A stretch of DNA of 19,552 nucleotides. It comes from Thermoplasmatota archaeon. Its GTDB lineage: Archaea; Thermoplasmatota; E2; DHVEG-1. Below are positions 1 to 7,769 of the stretch, piece by piece. Location of the stretch: NCBI GenBank assembly GCA_018824925.1, contig JAHJFH010000369.1, positions 1-19,552 of the forward strand. The letters run 5' to 3'. Made by a program: the position numbers and the translations under genes. Under the pieces are notes generated by a model. That model searched no databases, had not been told where the DNA came from, and saw nothing but the letters and a program-made list of their open reading frames with translations. How positions within the stretch are numbered: the stretch's first letter is position 1; each line of letters opens with the position of its first letter.

Positions 1-2
1 CA

Positions 3-1343
3 TTTGCCGGTGTCTACTCCTCTATGATGCTACCCAACTACTCTCATGATCTCGAAAGCAGATACAAAGACCTCTGCAATGCCATAAAATTCGTCTACGC
101 ATCAACCTTTTTCCAAAAAGCCGTAAACTATCTTCACAACTCACCCCATACCGTCATGGATGAAAAAATGGGAGTTGTCATCCAAGAAGTCGTCGGTCAC
201 ACCCATGACACCATATTCTATCCCACAATATCTGGAGTCGCACGCTCCTACAATTACTACCCAGTCAACCCCTGTAAAAATGAGGATGGTGTCGCCTTCC
301 TCGCTCTTGGAATGGGTAAAACCATTGTCGATGGAGGTATTACCTACCGTTCCTGTCCCGCACGACCAAACGTGCCCCATTACAGTAGTATCGATGAACT
401 CCTCAAATACTCACAAACCACATTCTATGCCATTGATCTCACCGCAAAAACCACCATCAGCCATCAAGAAGAAGATAAATCCATGACTCAGCATCCACTA
501 AAGACTGCTGAAGCACATCAAGAACTCACCTACCTTGCATCAACCTACTCCCCAAATGATCAACAACTATACTCTGGATTAAGTGACGTAGGACCACGAG
601 TCCTTGATTTTGCACCAATCCTCAAAGATACAGCCTTCCCCCTTGCAAAAATCATTAACCTTCTTTTAAAAACCTGTGAAATCGCAATTGGAACACCCGT
701 AGAAATCGAATTTGCCGTCAACATTGACTACACCAAAACACCACCCATAGAATTTGCCCTCCTCCAAGTCCGCAGCATGGTAGCAACAGATGATATCGTT
801 AAAGTAGATATCACCAAAATCCCATCAGAACATATCCTATGCTCCTGTAAAAAAGCCCTAGGAAACGGAATCATCACTGACATCCATGATATTATACAAG
901 TAAAACCAGAACACTTTGATCTCTCAAAAACAACAACCATTGTTCCCGAAATACGCACCCTCAATGAAAAATTAGCCAAAGAACACCATCCCTATCTTCT
1001 CGTTGGACCTGGCCGATGGGGATCCACCGACCAATGGCTCGGCATCCCCGTAGTCTGGAGTGACATATCAGGTGCAAAAACCATTGTTGAAACACCTGTA
1101 GAACAACGCATCATCACCCCCTCAGAAGGAAGCCATTTCTTCCAGAATCTCAGTTCCCTACGCATCGGCTACTTCACCATCCAATCCAACACTACTGACG
1201 ATTACTTCAACTATGAAAAACTTGACTCATACCCAACTATTGAAGAAACTGATCTACTTCGACATATCCACCTCATCAAACCATTAGAGATTCGTATAGA
1301 TGGGCGATCCCGACAGGGAATCATTATCCTCTCACCTCAATGA
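3..1343 (+). CDS. PEP-synthase-like ATP-binding (PPDK_N) protein, 5'-partial
   Basis: The frame is open to the left edge. The seven codons before the first ATG (position 24) encode F-A-G-V-Y-S-S, which aligns with F-S-G-K-Y-K-S at residues 470-476 of the next gene, so this is the 3' part of a longer gene and ATG 24 is not its start. From ATG 24 there are 439 residues. They carry the second half of a pyruvate phosphate dikinase/PEP synthase-type ATP-grasp domain: VVIQEVVG at 51-58, EIEFAVN at 227-233 and LLQVRS at 246-251. A module with GPGRWGS at 328-334 and GSHFFQNL at 369-376 follows, and the protein ends in IDGRSRQG-type residues. It has no phosphohistidine swivel domain and no PEP/pyruvate barrel, so it should not make PEP by the normal reaction. 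It is a paralogue of the next gene, 71 bases downstream on the same strand, but lacks that gene's nucleotidyltransferase domain. Substrate unknown. Confidence 0.85.
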   Translation, partial: FAGVYSSMMLPNYSHDLESRYKDLCNAIKFVYASTFFQKAVNYLHNSPHTVMDEKMGVVIQEVVGHTHDTIFYPTISGVARSYNYYPVNPCKNEDGVAFLALGMGKTIVDGGITYRSCPARPNVPHYSSIDELLKYSQTTFYAIDLTAKTTISHQEEDKSMTQHPLKTAEAHQELTYLASTYSPNDQQLYSGLSDVGPRVLDFAPILKDTAFPLAKIINLLLKTCEIAIGTPVEIEFAVNIDYTKTPPIEFALLQVRSMVATDDIVKVDITKIPSEHILCSCKKALGNGIITDIHDIIQVKPEHFDLSKTTTIVPEIRTLNEKLAKEHHPYLLVGPGRWGSTDQWLGIPVVWSDISGAKTIVETPVEQRIITPSEGSHFFQNLSSLRIGYFTIQSNTTDDYFNYEKLDSYPTIEETDLLRHIHLIKPLEIRIDGRSRQGIIILSPQ

Positions 1344-1414
1344 TAAGCTTAAAGAAGCAGAGTTCAATGCCTCCTAAAAAAAATTGTGCAAAAACATAGT
1401 GGGGAATCCAAAAA

Positions 1415-4400
1415 ATGACTGAAGGAAAAAATCCTGAAGAACTTATCCAAAGTAATCCCAATGAACCCCTAGATGCAACCAAAAAAAAACTTCTCGAACG
1501 CGAAAAGGAACTCAATTGTCTCTACATCCTCTCAAGTATCCTTAAAGATGAAGATCTTCCACCTGATGAAGTATTCAATCAAATAGTCAATATCATCCCA
1601 CCTGCCTGGCAATATCCGGAGATTACCTGTGCTCATATTCTCATCAAAAAAAAGGAATTCAAAACACAAAATTTCCGTGAAACTCCCTGGAAACTCAGCA
1701 AACCATTACACTACAAAGGCAAACCCATCGGCACCCTAGATATTTTTTATCTAAAAAAACGACCTGATGAAGATCTCGGTCCCTTCCTCAATCAAGAACT
1801 TAAACTCCTTGACGTCATTGTAGAACGACTCGAAGACTATCTCAACAAACTCGACCTCACTAAAGACCTCAGAGGAAAAATAGCTGCAAAATCCCAACTA
1901 GAATGGCAAATCATCATCAACATGCTAACAAAAACAGATCCACAACAACTCTTCCGTATCACTCGAAAAATGCTCTATAATATTTCACGGCGTCAACCAG
2001 AAAGCCTTGAAACACTCATGATGGGACTCAGTTGCCCAATAGGCCCGGATGCTAAACCATCAGAATGGTGTGGCATAAACATGCCTAACCCTAAACAAGA
2101 CATCCATGACATCATGAGAATTCAAAAAGGTGTTTTTTCAATAGCTGAACAAATACTCAACTCAGATGAAATAACCAACCTTATCACCCTCTGGCTTCGG
2201 CAAGATAGAGCACGACCCTTGCTTATGGCCGTCGAAAACAGCGGAATATCATTAGCAGAGGTCACTGATGCTCTTAAAAAAATCCGTGATATTCCCCAAG
2301 CAGAAATCGATTTTAGCTACGAGGATGATATCTCCATTCGAACCAATCTTATTCGACGATTCTTTACTGAACGACTTGAATACATCAACATAGCTAAAAA
2401 CTATATCAAAATCGATGATTTTATTGGCCTCCTTGAAAAAGTTACTGGTCCCTCACGCGGTAGCGGAAAACTCGGAGGAAAAACAGCTGGAGTATATCTT
2501 GCTGAGAAAATCATTCAGAAAGAAATTGAAAAACAAAAAGACCCTGATCTTGAAGAAATCGCTTTTGCCAAAAGCTGGTATCTCACCTCTGATACCATGT
2601 GGTATTTCATACATTACAACGATCTTGATGAAGTAGTCCATACCAAATATATGGATCCAAAGGATATCCGCCAGGAGCAGCCTTTCCTAGAACAAGTTTT
2701 TAAAAACGCCGCGTTCCCCTCAGAAATCATTGATGAACTTAGAAACATCCTCAGAGCAATTGGTGACAAACCCATAATCATACGTTCATCAAGTCTTTTA
2801 GAGGATAGTTTTGGTGCAGCCTTCTCAGGAAAATACAAAAGCCTTTTTATCGCAAATATTGGCAGCGAAGATATCCGCTTGTATACCATCATGGATGCCA
2901 TCGCTGAAGTCTATGCATCCACATTCAACTCAGATCCAATAGAATATCGACGAGAACGCGGACTCTTAGATTTCACTGAAGGCATGGGCATTCTCATACA
3001 AGAGGTCGTTGGAAATCGTATCGGTCCCTATTATTTTCCAGCCTATGCTGGTGTCGCCTTTTCCAATAATGAATTCCGTTGGTCACCCCGTATACAACGA
3101 AAGGATGGATTTATCCGCATGGTCGCCGGTCTCGGAACCCGCGCGGTAGACCGAGTCGCTGATGATTACCCGGTTCTTATATCACCTCGGCGACCTAATA
3201 TTAGAGTCAATGCTATGGTCGATGAAACCATCTATTATTCACAACATTACATGGATGTCATCAATATGGAAACCGGCATCATTGAAACAGTAAAAGTCAA
3301 TGATATTCTCCAAAAATATGGTGACCAATACCCTCAACTGAACCAAATCGTCTCCATCCATCAAGAAAACCATCTCTACACGCCAACAAGCATCATTCTT
3401 GATCCTGGAAAAACAGATATGGTCGTCACCTTCGGAGGCCTTTTTGAAAAAGGAAAATTCATTAAACAAATGAGATGGGTACTCAATATCCTCACCGAAC
3501 GATTAAATACACCAGTTGATGTTGAATTCGCCTCAAATGGTACCCATCTGTATATTCTACAATGTCGCCCACAAAGCCAAGGAGCTATCGTCGAAAGCGT
3601 CACCATCCCCAAGCAAATTCCAAAAAACCGTGTCCTTTTCACTGCAGATAAATACATAACCAACGGAAGACTCGACAATATCAAATACGTTGTCTACGTC
3701 ACATCCAGTGGTTATGAATCCCTTGAACAACGAGAAGACATGCTCAACGTAGCAAAGATTGTCAGTCAACTTAATGAAAAACTCCCAAAACGACAATTCA
3801 TACTCCTCGGACCAGGACGCTGGGGTAGCCGCGGTGACATCAAACTCGGAGTCCCCGTCCAATACCGAGATATCAACAACACATCACTTCTTATTGAAGT
3901 CGCACGCATGAAACAGGGAGGTGCCCCTGAACTCTCCTTTGGCACCCATTTCTTCCAAGACCTTGTCGAAGCCAATATCCAATACCTCCCTCTCTACCCC
4001 GATGAAGAAAAAAATATTTTTAATGAAAACCTGCTAAACTATGCTCCCAACCGACTTGAAAAAATAATCCCCAATCAAAATGGACTCGAATCCGTAGTCA
4101 AGGTCATCGAAATCGCTGACATCGCAGAAGGCGGTACACTTTCCATTGTCATGGATGGAGAATCCAACGAAGCCATGGCCTACCTTGTCCCCATAGATCA
4201 CTCCACCTGGCGTCTAAAAAAAGTTGAAGAACTTGCGGAAAAACTCAACCCTGAACGATACGGCATCATTGCCCTATATCTTATCGGCAGCGCAAAAGAA
4301 GGAACAGCGGGAGAAAAAAGCGATATCGATCTTCTAATCCATGTTCGAGCAACCAAGGAACAACAAGAAGACCTCCTCGCATGGTTCTATGAACAAAGCA

Positions 4401-4570
4401 TCAAAATCGATAATGAAAACGAACTTCGAACTGGAAAAAAAACTGAAGGCATCCTCGATGTACACATCATCACCGATTACGACATAGAAAACAAAACCTC
4501 ATGGGCAGTCCACATCAACTCCCTAGAAGGCCCAGCACAAAAAATCCCTCTCAAATACCAACCAGAATAA
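1415..4570 (+). CDS. GAF-like / PEP-synthase ATP-binding domain / nucleotidyltransferase fusion protein
   Basis: This 1051-residue protein has four visible parts. Residues 30-145 look like a GAF-type sensory domain (IPPAWQYPEI at 61-70, then a glycine-led strand and a helix). Residues about 150-340 are helical and unassigned. Residues 345-720 are a PPDK_N/PEP synthase ATP-grasp domain: GGKTAG 354-359, IIIRSSS 454-460, GAAFSGKYKS 467-476, ILIQEVVG 526-533, VDVEFAS 701-707, ILQCRPQ 714-720. Residues 740-925 contain the GPGRWGS module (799-805) shared with the upstream paralogue. Residues 930-1051 are a Pol-beta-type nucleotidyltransferase with GSAKEGTAGEKSDIDLL at 958-974 and a third acid at D1015. 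The TSH-type phosphohistidine motif of PEP synthase is absent. ATG 1415 is preceded by GGGGA at 1401-1405. Function is unknown; ATP-dependent phosphoryl or nucleotidyl transfer is inferred from the domains. No membrane segment or signal peptide is visible. Confidence 0.9.
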   Translation: MTEGKNPEELIQSNPNEPLDATKKKLLEREKELNCLYILSSILKDEDLPPDEVFNQIVNIIPPAWQYPEITCAHILIKKKEFKTQNFRETPWKLSKPLHYKGKPIGTLDIFYLKKRPDEDLGPFLNQELKLLDVIVERLEDYLNKLDLTKDLRGKIAAKSQLEWQIIINMLTKTDPQQLFRITRKMLYNISRRQPESLETLMMGLSCPIGPDAKPSEWCGINMPNPKQDIHDIMRIQKGVFSIAEQILNSDEITNLITLWLRQDRARPLLMAVENSGISLAEVTDALKKIRDIPQAEIDFSYEDDISIRTNLIRRFFTERLEYINIAKNYIKIDDFIGLLEKVTGPSRGSGKLGGKTAGVYLAEKIIQKEIEKQKDPDLEEIAFAKSWYLTSDTMWYFIHYNDLDEVVHTKYMDPKDIRQEQPFLEQVFKNAAFPSEIIDELRNILRAIGDKPIIIRSSSLLEDSFGAAFSGKYKSLFIANIGSEDIRLYTIMDAIAEVYASTFNSDPIEYRRERGLLDFTEGMGILIQEVVGNRIGPYYFPAYAGVAFSNNEFRWSPRIQRKDGFIRMVAGLGTRAVDRVADDYPVLISPRRPNIRVNAMVDETIYYSQHYMDVINMETGIIETVKVNDILQKYGDQYPQLNQIVSIHQENHLYTPTSIILDPGKTDMVVTFGGLFEKGKFIKQMRWVLNILTERLNTPVDVEFASNGTHLYILQCRPQSQGAIVESVTIPKQIPKNRVLFTADKYITNGRLDNIKYVVYVTSSGYESLEQREDMLNVAKIVSQLNEKLPKRQFILLGPGRWGSRGDIKLGVPVQYRDINNTSLLIEVARMKQGGAPELSFGTHFFQDLVEANIQYLPLYPDEEKNIFNENLLNYAPNRLEKIIPNQNGLESVVKVIEIADIAEGGTLSIVMDGESNEAMAYLVPIDHSTWRLKKVEELAEKLNPERYGIIALYLIGSAKEGTAGEKSDIDLLIHVRATKEQQEDLLAWFYEQSIKIDNENELRTGKKTEGILDVHIITDYDIENKTSWAVHINSLEGPAQKIPLKYQPE

Positions 4571-4578
4571 AAAAAAAA
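4569..4578 (-). terminator. Oligo-T terminator for the metallophosphoesterase transcript
   Basis: Ten consecutive A on the + strand give a T10 tract on the minus strand, starting 5 bases after the metallophosphoesterase stop codon. Archaeal termination commonly uses such T tracts without a hairpin. The tract overlaps the stop codon of the convergent gene, so only 13 bases separate the two genes. Confidence 0.45.
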
Positions 4579-4583
4579 TTTAC

Positions 4584-5417
4584 TTAGAGCAGTTCTCTAA
4601 CTGCATCCCCAAGATTTTCCGTATCAAATCGAACAACTGCTAATTGAGGACCATCATACGCCGCTGAAAACATATGCGTAGACCCAATAACTTCGTGCCA
4701 CACCCCAGTCAACCGCGAAGCCTCATGAATATGACCATGTAACGTTACAAAGGGATGTGCTTTTTCAATAAAACGCCGAACCGCAATACTTCCAGTATGC
4801 ACATCCAATGGCACATTATCAACCATTTTCCCATCAAGAGCAGTCCTATCAAGCATCGTATTATACGGAGGGGTATGAAATAAATAAATTGTTTTTTTTG
4901 GAGGAGATTGTTTTTTAAGAATTTTCATATCTGCAGCAATCGTCTCAAATTGCTCCTGATCAAAATCACGATCAACAGAAACATACCCCTTATCTGGAGC
5001 AACAGAACCAATATCAACATAGCGAGACACATCATATCGTTCCCAATCTTTCAATAAAAAAGGAGAGGGTGGAACATACGCATAACCCGTCACAAAATAT
5101 TCTCCAAAACGAACCGTCTGATTATGAACATAATCAATAACATGATTCTTATCTGCTTCAAGAAACAACGGCTCATACATCCTAGGATCATCATTTCCCA
5201 AGATCACAAAAAACCGTGTTTTTAACCCCTTTTTCTTCAGATTTTTCAAGGGAATAATAATATGTTTTTGTACAAACGCATAAAGTGGATCAGTCCGTGG
5301 TAATAAATCACCACCAAAAAACACTCCATCGAAATGCTCCTGATCTATCAAGCTTATGAGCTTATTATAGTGATCCTTTTTACCATGCAAATCAGATACA
5401 AATATACACTGTACCAT
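4584..5417 (-). CDS. Calcineurin-like metallophosphoesterase
   Basis: A 277-residue predicted phosphoesterase of the binuclear-metal calcineurin fold. The metal-binding motifs occur in order: SDLHG (D9, H11), GGDLL (D37), GNDDP (N75), FHTPP (H181) and HGHIHE (H228, H230). In the third motif the usual GNH(E/D) is GNDD, so the histidine often used in catalysis is replaced by D76. It resembles the Icc-related single-domain phosphoesterases rather than the DNA-repair Mre11 group, because no extra domain follows. The ATG is supported by GGTGA three bases upstream (5421-5425). It lies 157 bases downstream of aspS on the same strand and converges on the nucleotidyltransferase fusion gene. The substrate (phosphodiester or phosphomonoester) cannot be told from sequence. 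Confidence 0.85.
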   Translation of the reverse strand: MVQCIFVSDLHGKKDHYNKLISLIDQEHFDGVFFGGDLLPRTDPLYAFVQKHIIIPLKNLKKKGLKTRFFVILGNDDPRMYEPLFLEADKNHVIDYVHNQTVRFGEYFVTGYAYVPPSPFLLKDWERYDVSRYVDIGSVAPDKGYVSVDRDFDQEQFETIAADMKILKKQSPPKKTIYLFHTPPYNTMLDRTALDGKMVDNVPLDVHTGSIAVRRFIEKAHPFVTLHGHIHEASRLTGVWHEVIGSTHMFSAAYDGPQLAVVRFDTENLGDAVRELL

Positions 5418-5574
5418 GTTTCACCAAAATACTTTGCAGTAGAGCTGAAATAACGAATTAAATGATATAGTTATGGGGCATTTTAATGCAATATTCTCGA
5501 TATACTACATCATCACATTATCCCCATTATAATACTTCTTCGAGTATCAATTTTGACCATAGAAAGACATGGTT

Positions 5575-6882
5575 TTATGGACTTAATCGAGTACGATCTC
5601 GGGGAAATAAAATACACTCACGGATATTAGGAATATCAAGCAGTCGCATTAGAAATCGTTCAATCCCAAAACCAAAACCACCATGTGGTGGCATTCCATA
5701 TCGAAATGCCTTCAAATAAAAATCAAAATCCTTAGGATCCAAACCCAACGTTTTCATACGTTTCATCAACAAATCGACATGATGAATACGCTGACTACCG
5801 GAAGCAAGCTCAACACCCATACACTCAAGATCAAATCCCCGACTTAGTTTCTCCCCCTCAGGCATGGTGTAAAAAGGCTTTGATTCCAAAGGATACCGAG
5901 TAATGAAATAAAAATCAACACCTTCCTCCTTCATAATATCACCAAGCACCCGTTCTTCCTCTATCCCAAGATCCGCACCCCAGGTAACCTGTACATCACG
6001 TTTGGCTAGTTTCGTAAGCACATCATCATAGGTGATCCGAGGAAACGGCAATTTGGGCACAGAAATCGTCCGATTCAGAACCGCAAGTTCTGTGTCACAG
6101 GTCCCTGCCCGTAACCACATTGCATTGACCAATCCCTCCAATATCTGCATCACCTCTTCCTCACTAGAAATAAAAGCCATCTCCAAATCAACCGCAGTTG
6201 ATTCGTTCAGATGTCGACGGGTATTATGTTCTTCTGCTCGAAAATACCATGCAATCTCATAGACATGATCAAAACCGGTGGCCATTAAACTCTGTTTATA
6301 TAACTGTGGTGACTGAGCAAGATATGCTTCCTTTTCAAAATAACGAATTTTAAATACATCTGTGCCACCTTCAGAGCAACTCGGGATAATATTTGGTGTA
6401 TGAACTTCTAAAAAACCCCGTTCCCGTAAATAATCATGAACCGCTCCGATTACTTCACTACGGATCTTAAATATCGCAAGCTGCTCCCGTTTCCGTAAAT
6501 CAATAAATCGATTATCTAAACGAGTATCAAAATCAGCTTCAACCTTATCAACCACTCCTAAAGGCAACGGAGTTTCCGCAATGGATAATACCTCAACTGA
6601 TTCAGGAATAATTTCATACCCATTTCGTACCTTTGCATTCTCCTTTACCATACCAGAAACCGAAATGACTGATTCGCGAGGTAACGCTGTTAACTGTTGT
6701 AATAATTGCTCGTTATGCTTTTTCAATGCAGTTACCTGTAACGTACCTTTGTTATCACGAATAATTATAAACGCAATAGCACCGATATTTCGAATATCCT
6801 CAATCCATCCAGCTACCGTAACCTGAGTATTATATTCTTTTTCTGAAATATCTATCGAATAATGAGATCGCATTTGAGCCAT
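5575..6882 (-). CDS. aspS: Aspartyl-tRNA synthetase, archaeal type
   Basis: This 435-residue class IIb synthetase charges tRNA with aspartate. An N-terminal OB-fold anticodon-binding domain (about 18-105) precedes the catalytic core. The core shows SPQLYKQ (191-197), motif 2 FRAEEHNTRRHLNE (214-227), motif 3 GFGFGIERFLMRLL (402-415) and the archaeal/eukaryal terminal signature LFPRDRTRLSP. It lacks the bacterial insertion domain, as expected for archaea. AGGGGG (6887-6892) sits four bases before ATG 6882 and supports that start over M4 (6873), although M4 fits the homologous N-terminus too. By alignment from memory with the Thermococcus enzyme, the tRNA-Asp-discriminating Trp26 and Lys85 correspond to E28 and R86 here, so discrimination against tRNA-Asn is uncertain. 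It lies 52 bases downstream of the CoA-pathway ligase and may be cotranscribed with it. Confidence 0.95.
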   Translation of the reverse strand: MAQMRSHYSIDISEKEYNTQVTVAGWIEDIRNIGAIAFIIIRDNKGTLQVTALKKHNEQLLQQLTALPRESVISVSGMVKENAKVRNGYEIIPESVEVLSIAETPLPLGVVDKVEADFDTRLDNRFIDLRKREQLAIFKIRSEVIGAVHDYLRERGFLEVHTPNIIPSCSEGGTDVFKIRYFEKEAYLAQSPQLYKQSLMATGFDHVYEIAWYFRAEEHNTRRHLNESTAVDLEMAFISSEEEVMQILEGLVNAMWLRAGTCDTELAVLNRTISVPKLPFPRITYDDVLTKLAKRDVQVTWGADLGIEEERVLGDIMKEEGVDFYFITRYPLESKPFYTMPEGEKLSRGFDLECMGVELASGSQRIHHVDLLMKRMKTLGLDPKDFDFYLKAFRYGMPPHGGFGFGIERFLMRLLDIPNIRECILFPRDRTRLSP

Positions 6883-6934
6883 AATGCCCCCTGATATAAA
6901 ACACCTAAATTTAGTCTTTTGCCCCCATCGCCCA

Positions 6935-7684
6935 TCAAAAAAGGGTATGCAGGCGATCAGAAATAACCCCCAGCATCTTTCTGAGATTATCCATATTATC
7001 CCACAACATCGCCATATTTTTCAACGTCTCCTTATCCTGTTGCTTCATATCCTGAACATATTTCACCATACGTGGTAGGGCCCGCACTACATTATCCACA
7101 ATCGTAATATCAGCTGTACGAGCTGTACGAGATAATGGATTCAAATCAATGGTAATCACGATTTTTCCCATCTTCTTTAATGCGGCGCATCGATCCCCAT
7201 CCTCTAACGGCACCAGCACCACATCACTACCATAAATACCATTTTTATCACAAATCCCCCTATTATGATCAAGACCAGCAATACGCGCATCACCGTGTAT
7301 CCCATACACCGACGCAGCGCCCGCATTCTTTAAAACATCACAAATTAGGTTCATTCGCTCAGCTGAACGATGAAATAAATTCACCTCAAGTTTAGCAGGA
7401 ACTACCTGCCCAAGTTTAACACAATCCTGCGCTACTAATGCCGCTACATTACCATTCACCGATAGCACGGGATCATTTGCCAACACTAATTGTGCTGCTG
7501 CAATCTTACATGCCTCATCAGCTATTGAAGGGGTGTCTTCTCCTAATAAATAATCAAATGCTTCACCGCGCCCATGAGCAATAAGCCCAGTTTCGTGTAC
7601 TAAACCATTTTTCATACCTGAACTGATTAATTCACGAAGCATTAAGGACTGATACCGTGGATGCGATTTAGGGATATGCGTCAT
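6935..7684 (-). CDS. 4-phosphopantoate--beta-alanine ligase (archaeal phosphopantothenate synthetase)
   Basis: A 249-residue cytosolic enzyme of archaeal CoA synthesis that joins 4-phosphopantoate to beta-alanine using ATP, replacing the bacterial PanC/CoaA route. The family is COG1701, known from Thermococcus. Conserved blocks visible are IPKSHPRYQSL (4-14), GLIAHGRGEAFDYLLGE (33-49), LSVNGN (74-79), LEVNLFHRS (99-107), VPLEDGDR (158-165) and IDLNPLSRTA (179-188) followed by IVDN and RALP. Length is normal for the family. ATG 7684 is the natural start because the conserved IPKSHPRY block begins at residue 4. A TATA-like element and an upstream T-rich stop signal suggest its own promoter. The usual partner, pantoate kinase, is not in this window. 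Confidence 0.92.
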   Translation of the reverse strand: MTHIPKSHPRYQSLMLRELISSGMKNGLVHETGLIAHGRGEAFDYLLGEDTPSIADEACKIAAAQLVLANDPVLSVNGNVAALVAQDCVKLGQVVPAKLEVNLFHRSAERMNLICDVLKNAGAASVYGIHGDARIAGLDHNRGICDKNGIYGSDVVLVPLEDGDRCAALKKMGKIVITIDLNPLSRTARTADITIVDNVVRALPRMVKYVQDMKQQDKETLKNMAMLWDNMDNLRKMLGVISDRLHTLF

Positions 7685-7713
7685 ACCATCACATCAAATA
7701 GGTATGATTAAAG

Positions 7714-7723
7714 ATTATTAAAA
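7714..7723 (-). promoter_or_regulatory. TATA-like element for the phosphopantoate ligase gene
   Basis: The minus strand reads TTTTAATAAT, centred about 34 bases before ATG 7684. Taking the usual archaeal spacing of about 26 bases gives a start of transcription near 7692 and a very short leader. Weak evidence from position and composition only. Confidence 0.35.
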
Positions 7724-7737
7724 CCTCCACCTACAGT

Positions 7738-7755
7738 AAAAAAATATGAAAAAGA
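7738..7755 (-). terminator. T-rich termination signal after the PAC2 gene
   Basis: Beginning about 15 bases after the PAC2 stop, the minus strand carries a T5 tract and then a T7 tract a few bases later. This is typical of archaeal intrinsic termination and would separate the PAC2 transcript from the ligase gene downstream. Confidence 0.42.
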
Positions 7756-7769
7756 GAATGGTTAGGTAC

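Noticed and set aside
24..26. ATG at 24 as the true start of the first gene
   Set aside because: The frame stays open to the left edge and the upstream codons align with the paralogue (F-x-G-x-Y-x-S), so the gene starts outside the window.
1415..4570. Annotation as a true PEP synthase or pyruvate phosphate dikinase
   Set aside because: The catalytic histidine domain and the PEP/pyruvate barrel are absent; only the ATP-binding domain is shared.
5509..5517. Possible C box (GTGATGA on the minus strand) of a C/D guide RNA between aspS and the phosphoesterase gene
   Set aside because: No CTGA D box is found at a suitable distance downstream on that strand.
6905..6914. Palindrome CTAAATTTAG between the phosphopantoate ligase gene and aspS
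   Set aside because: A ten-base A/T-rich palindrome is likely by chance here, and its spacing to the aspS start does not clearly fit a TATA box.
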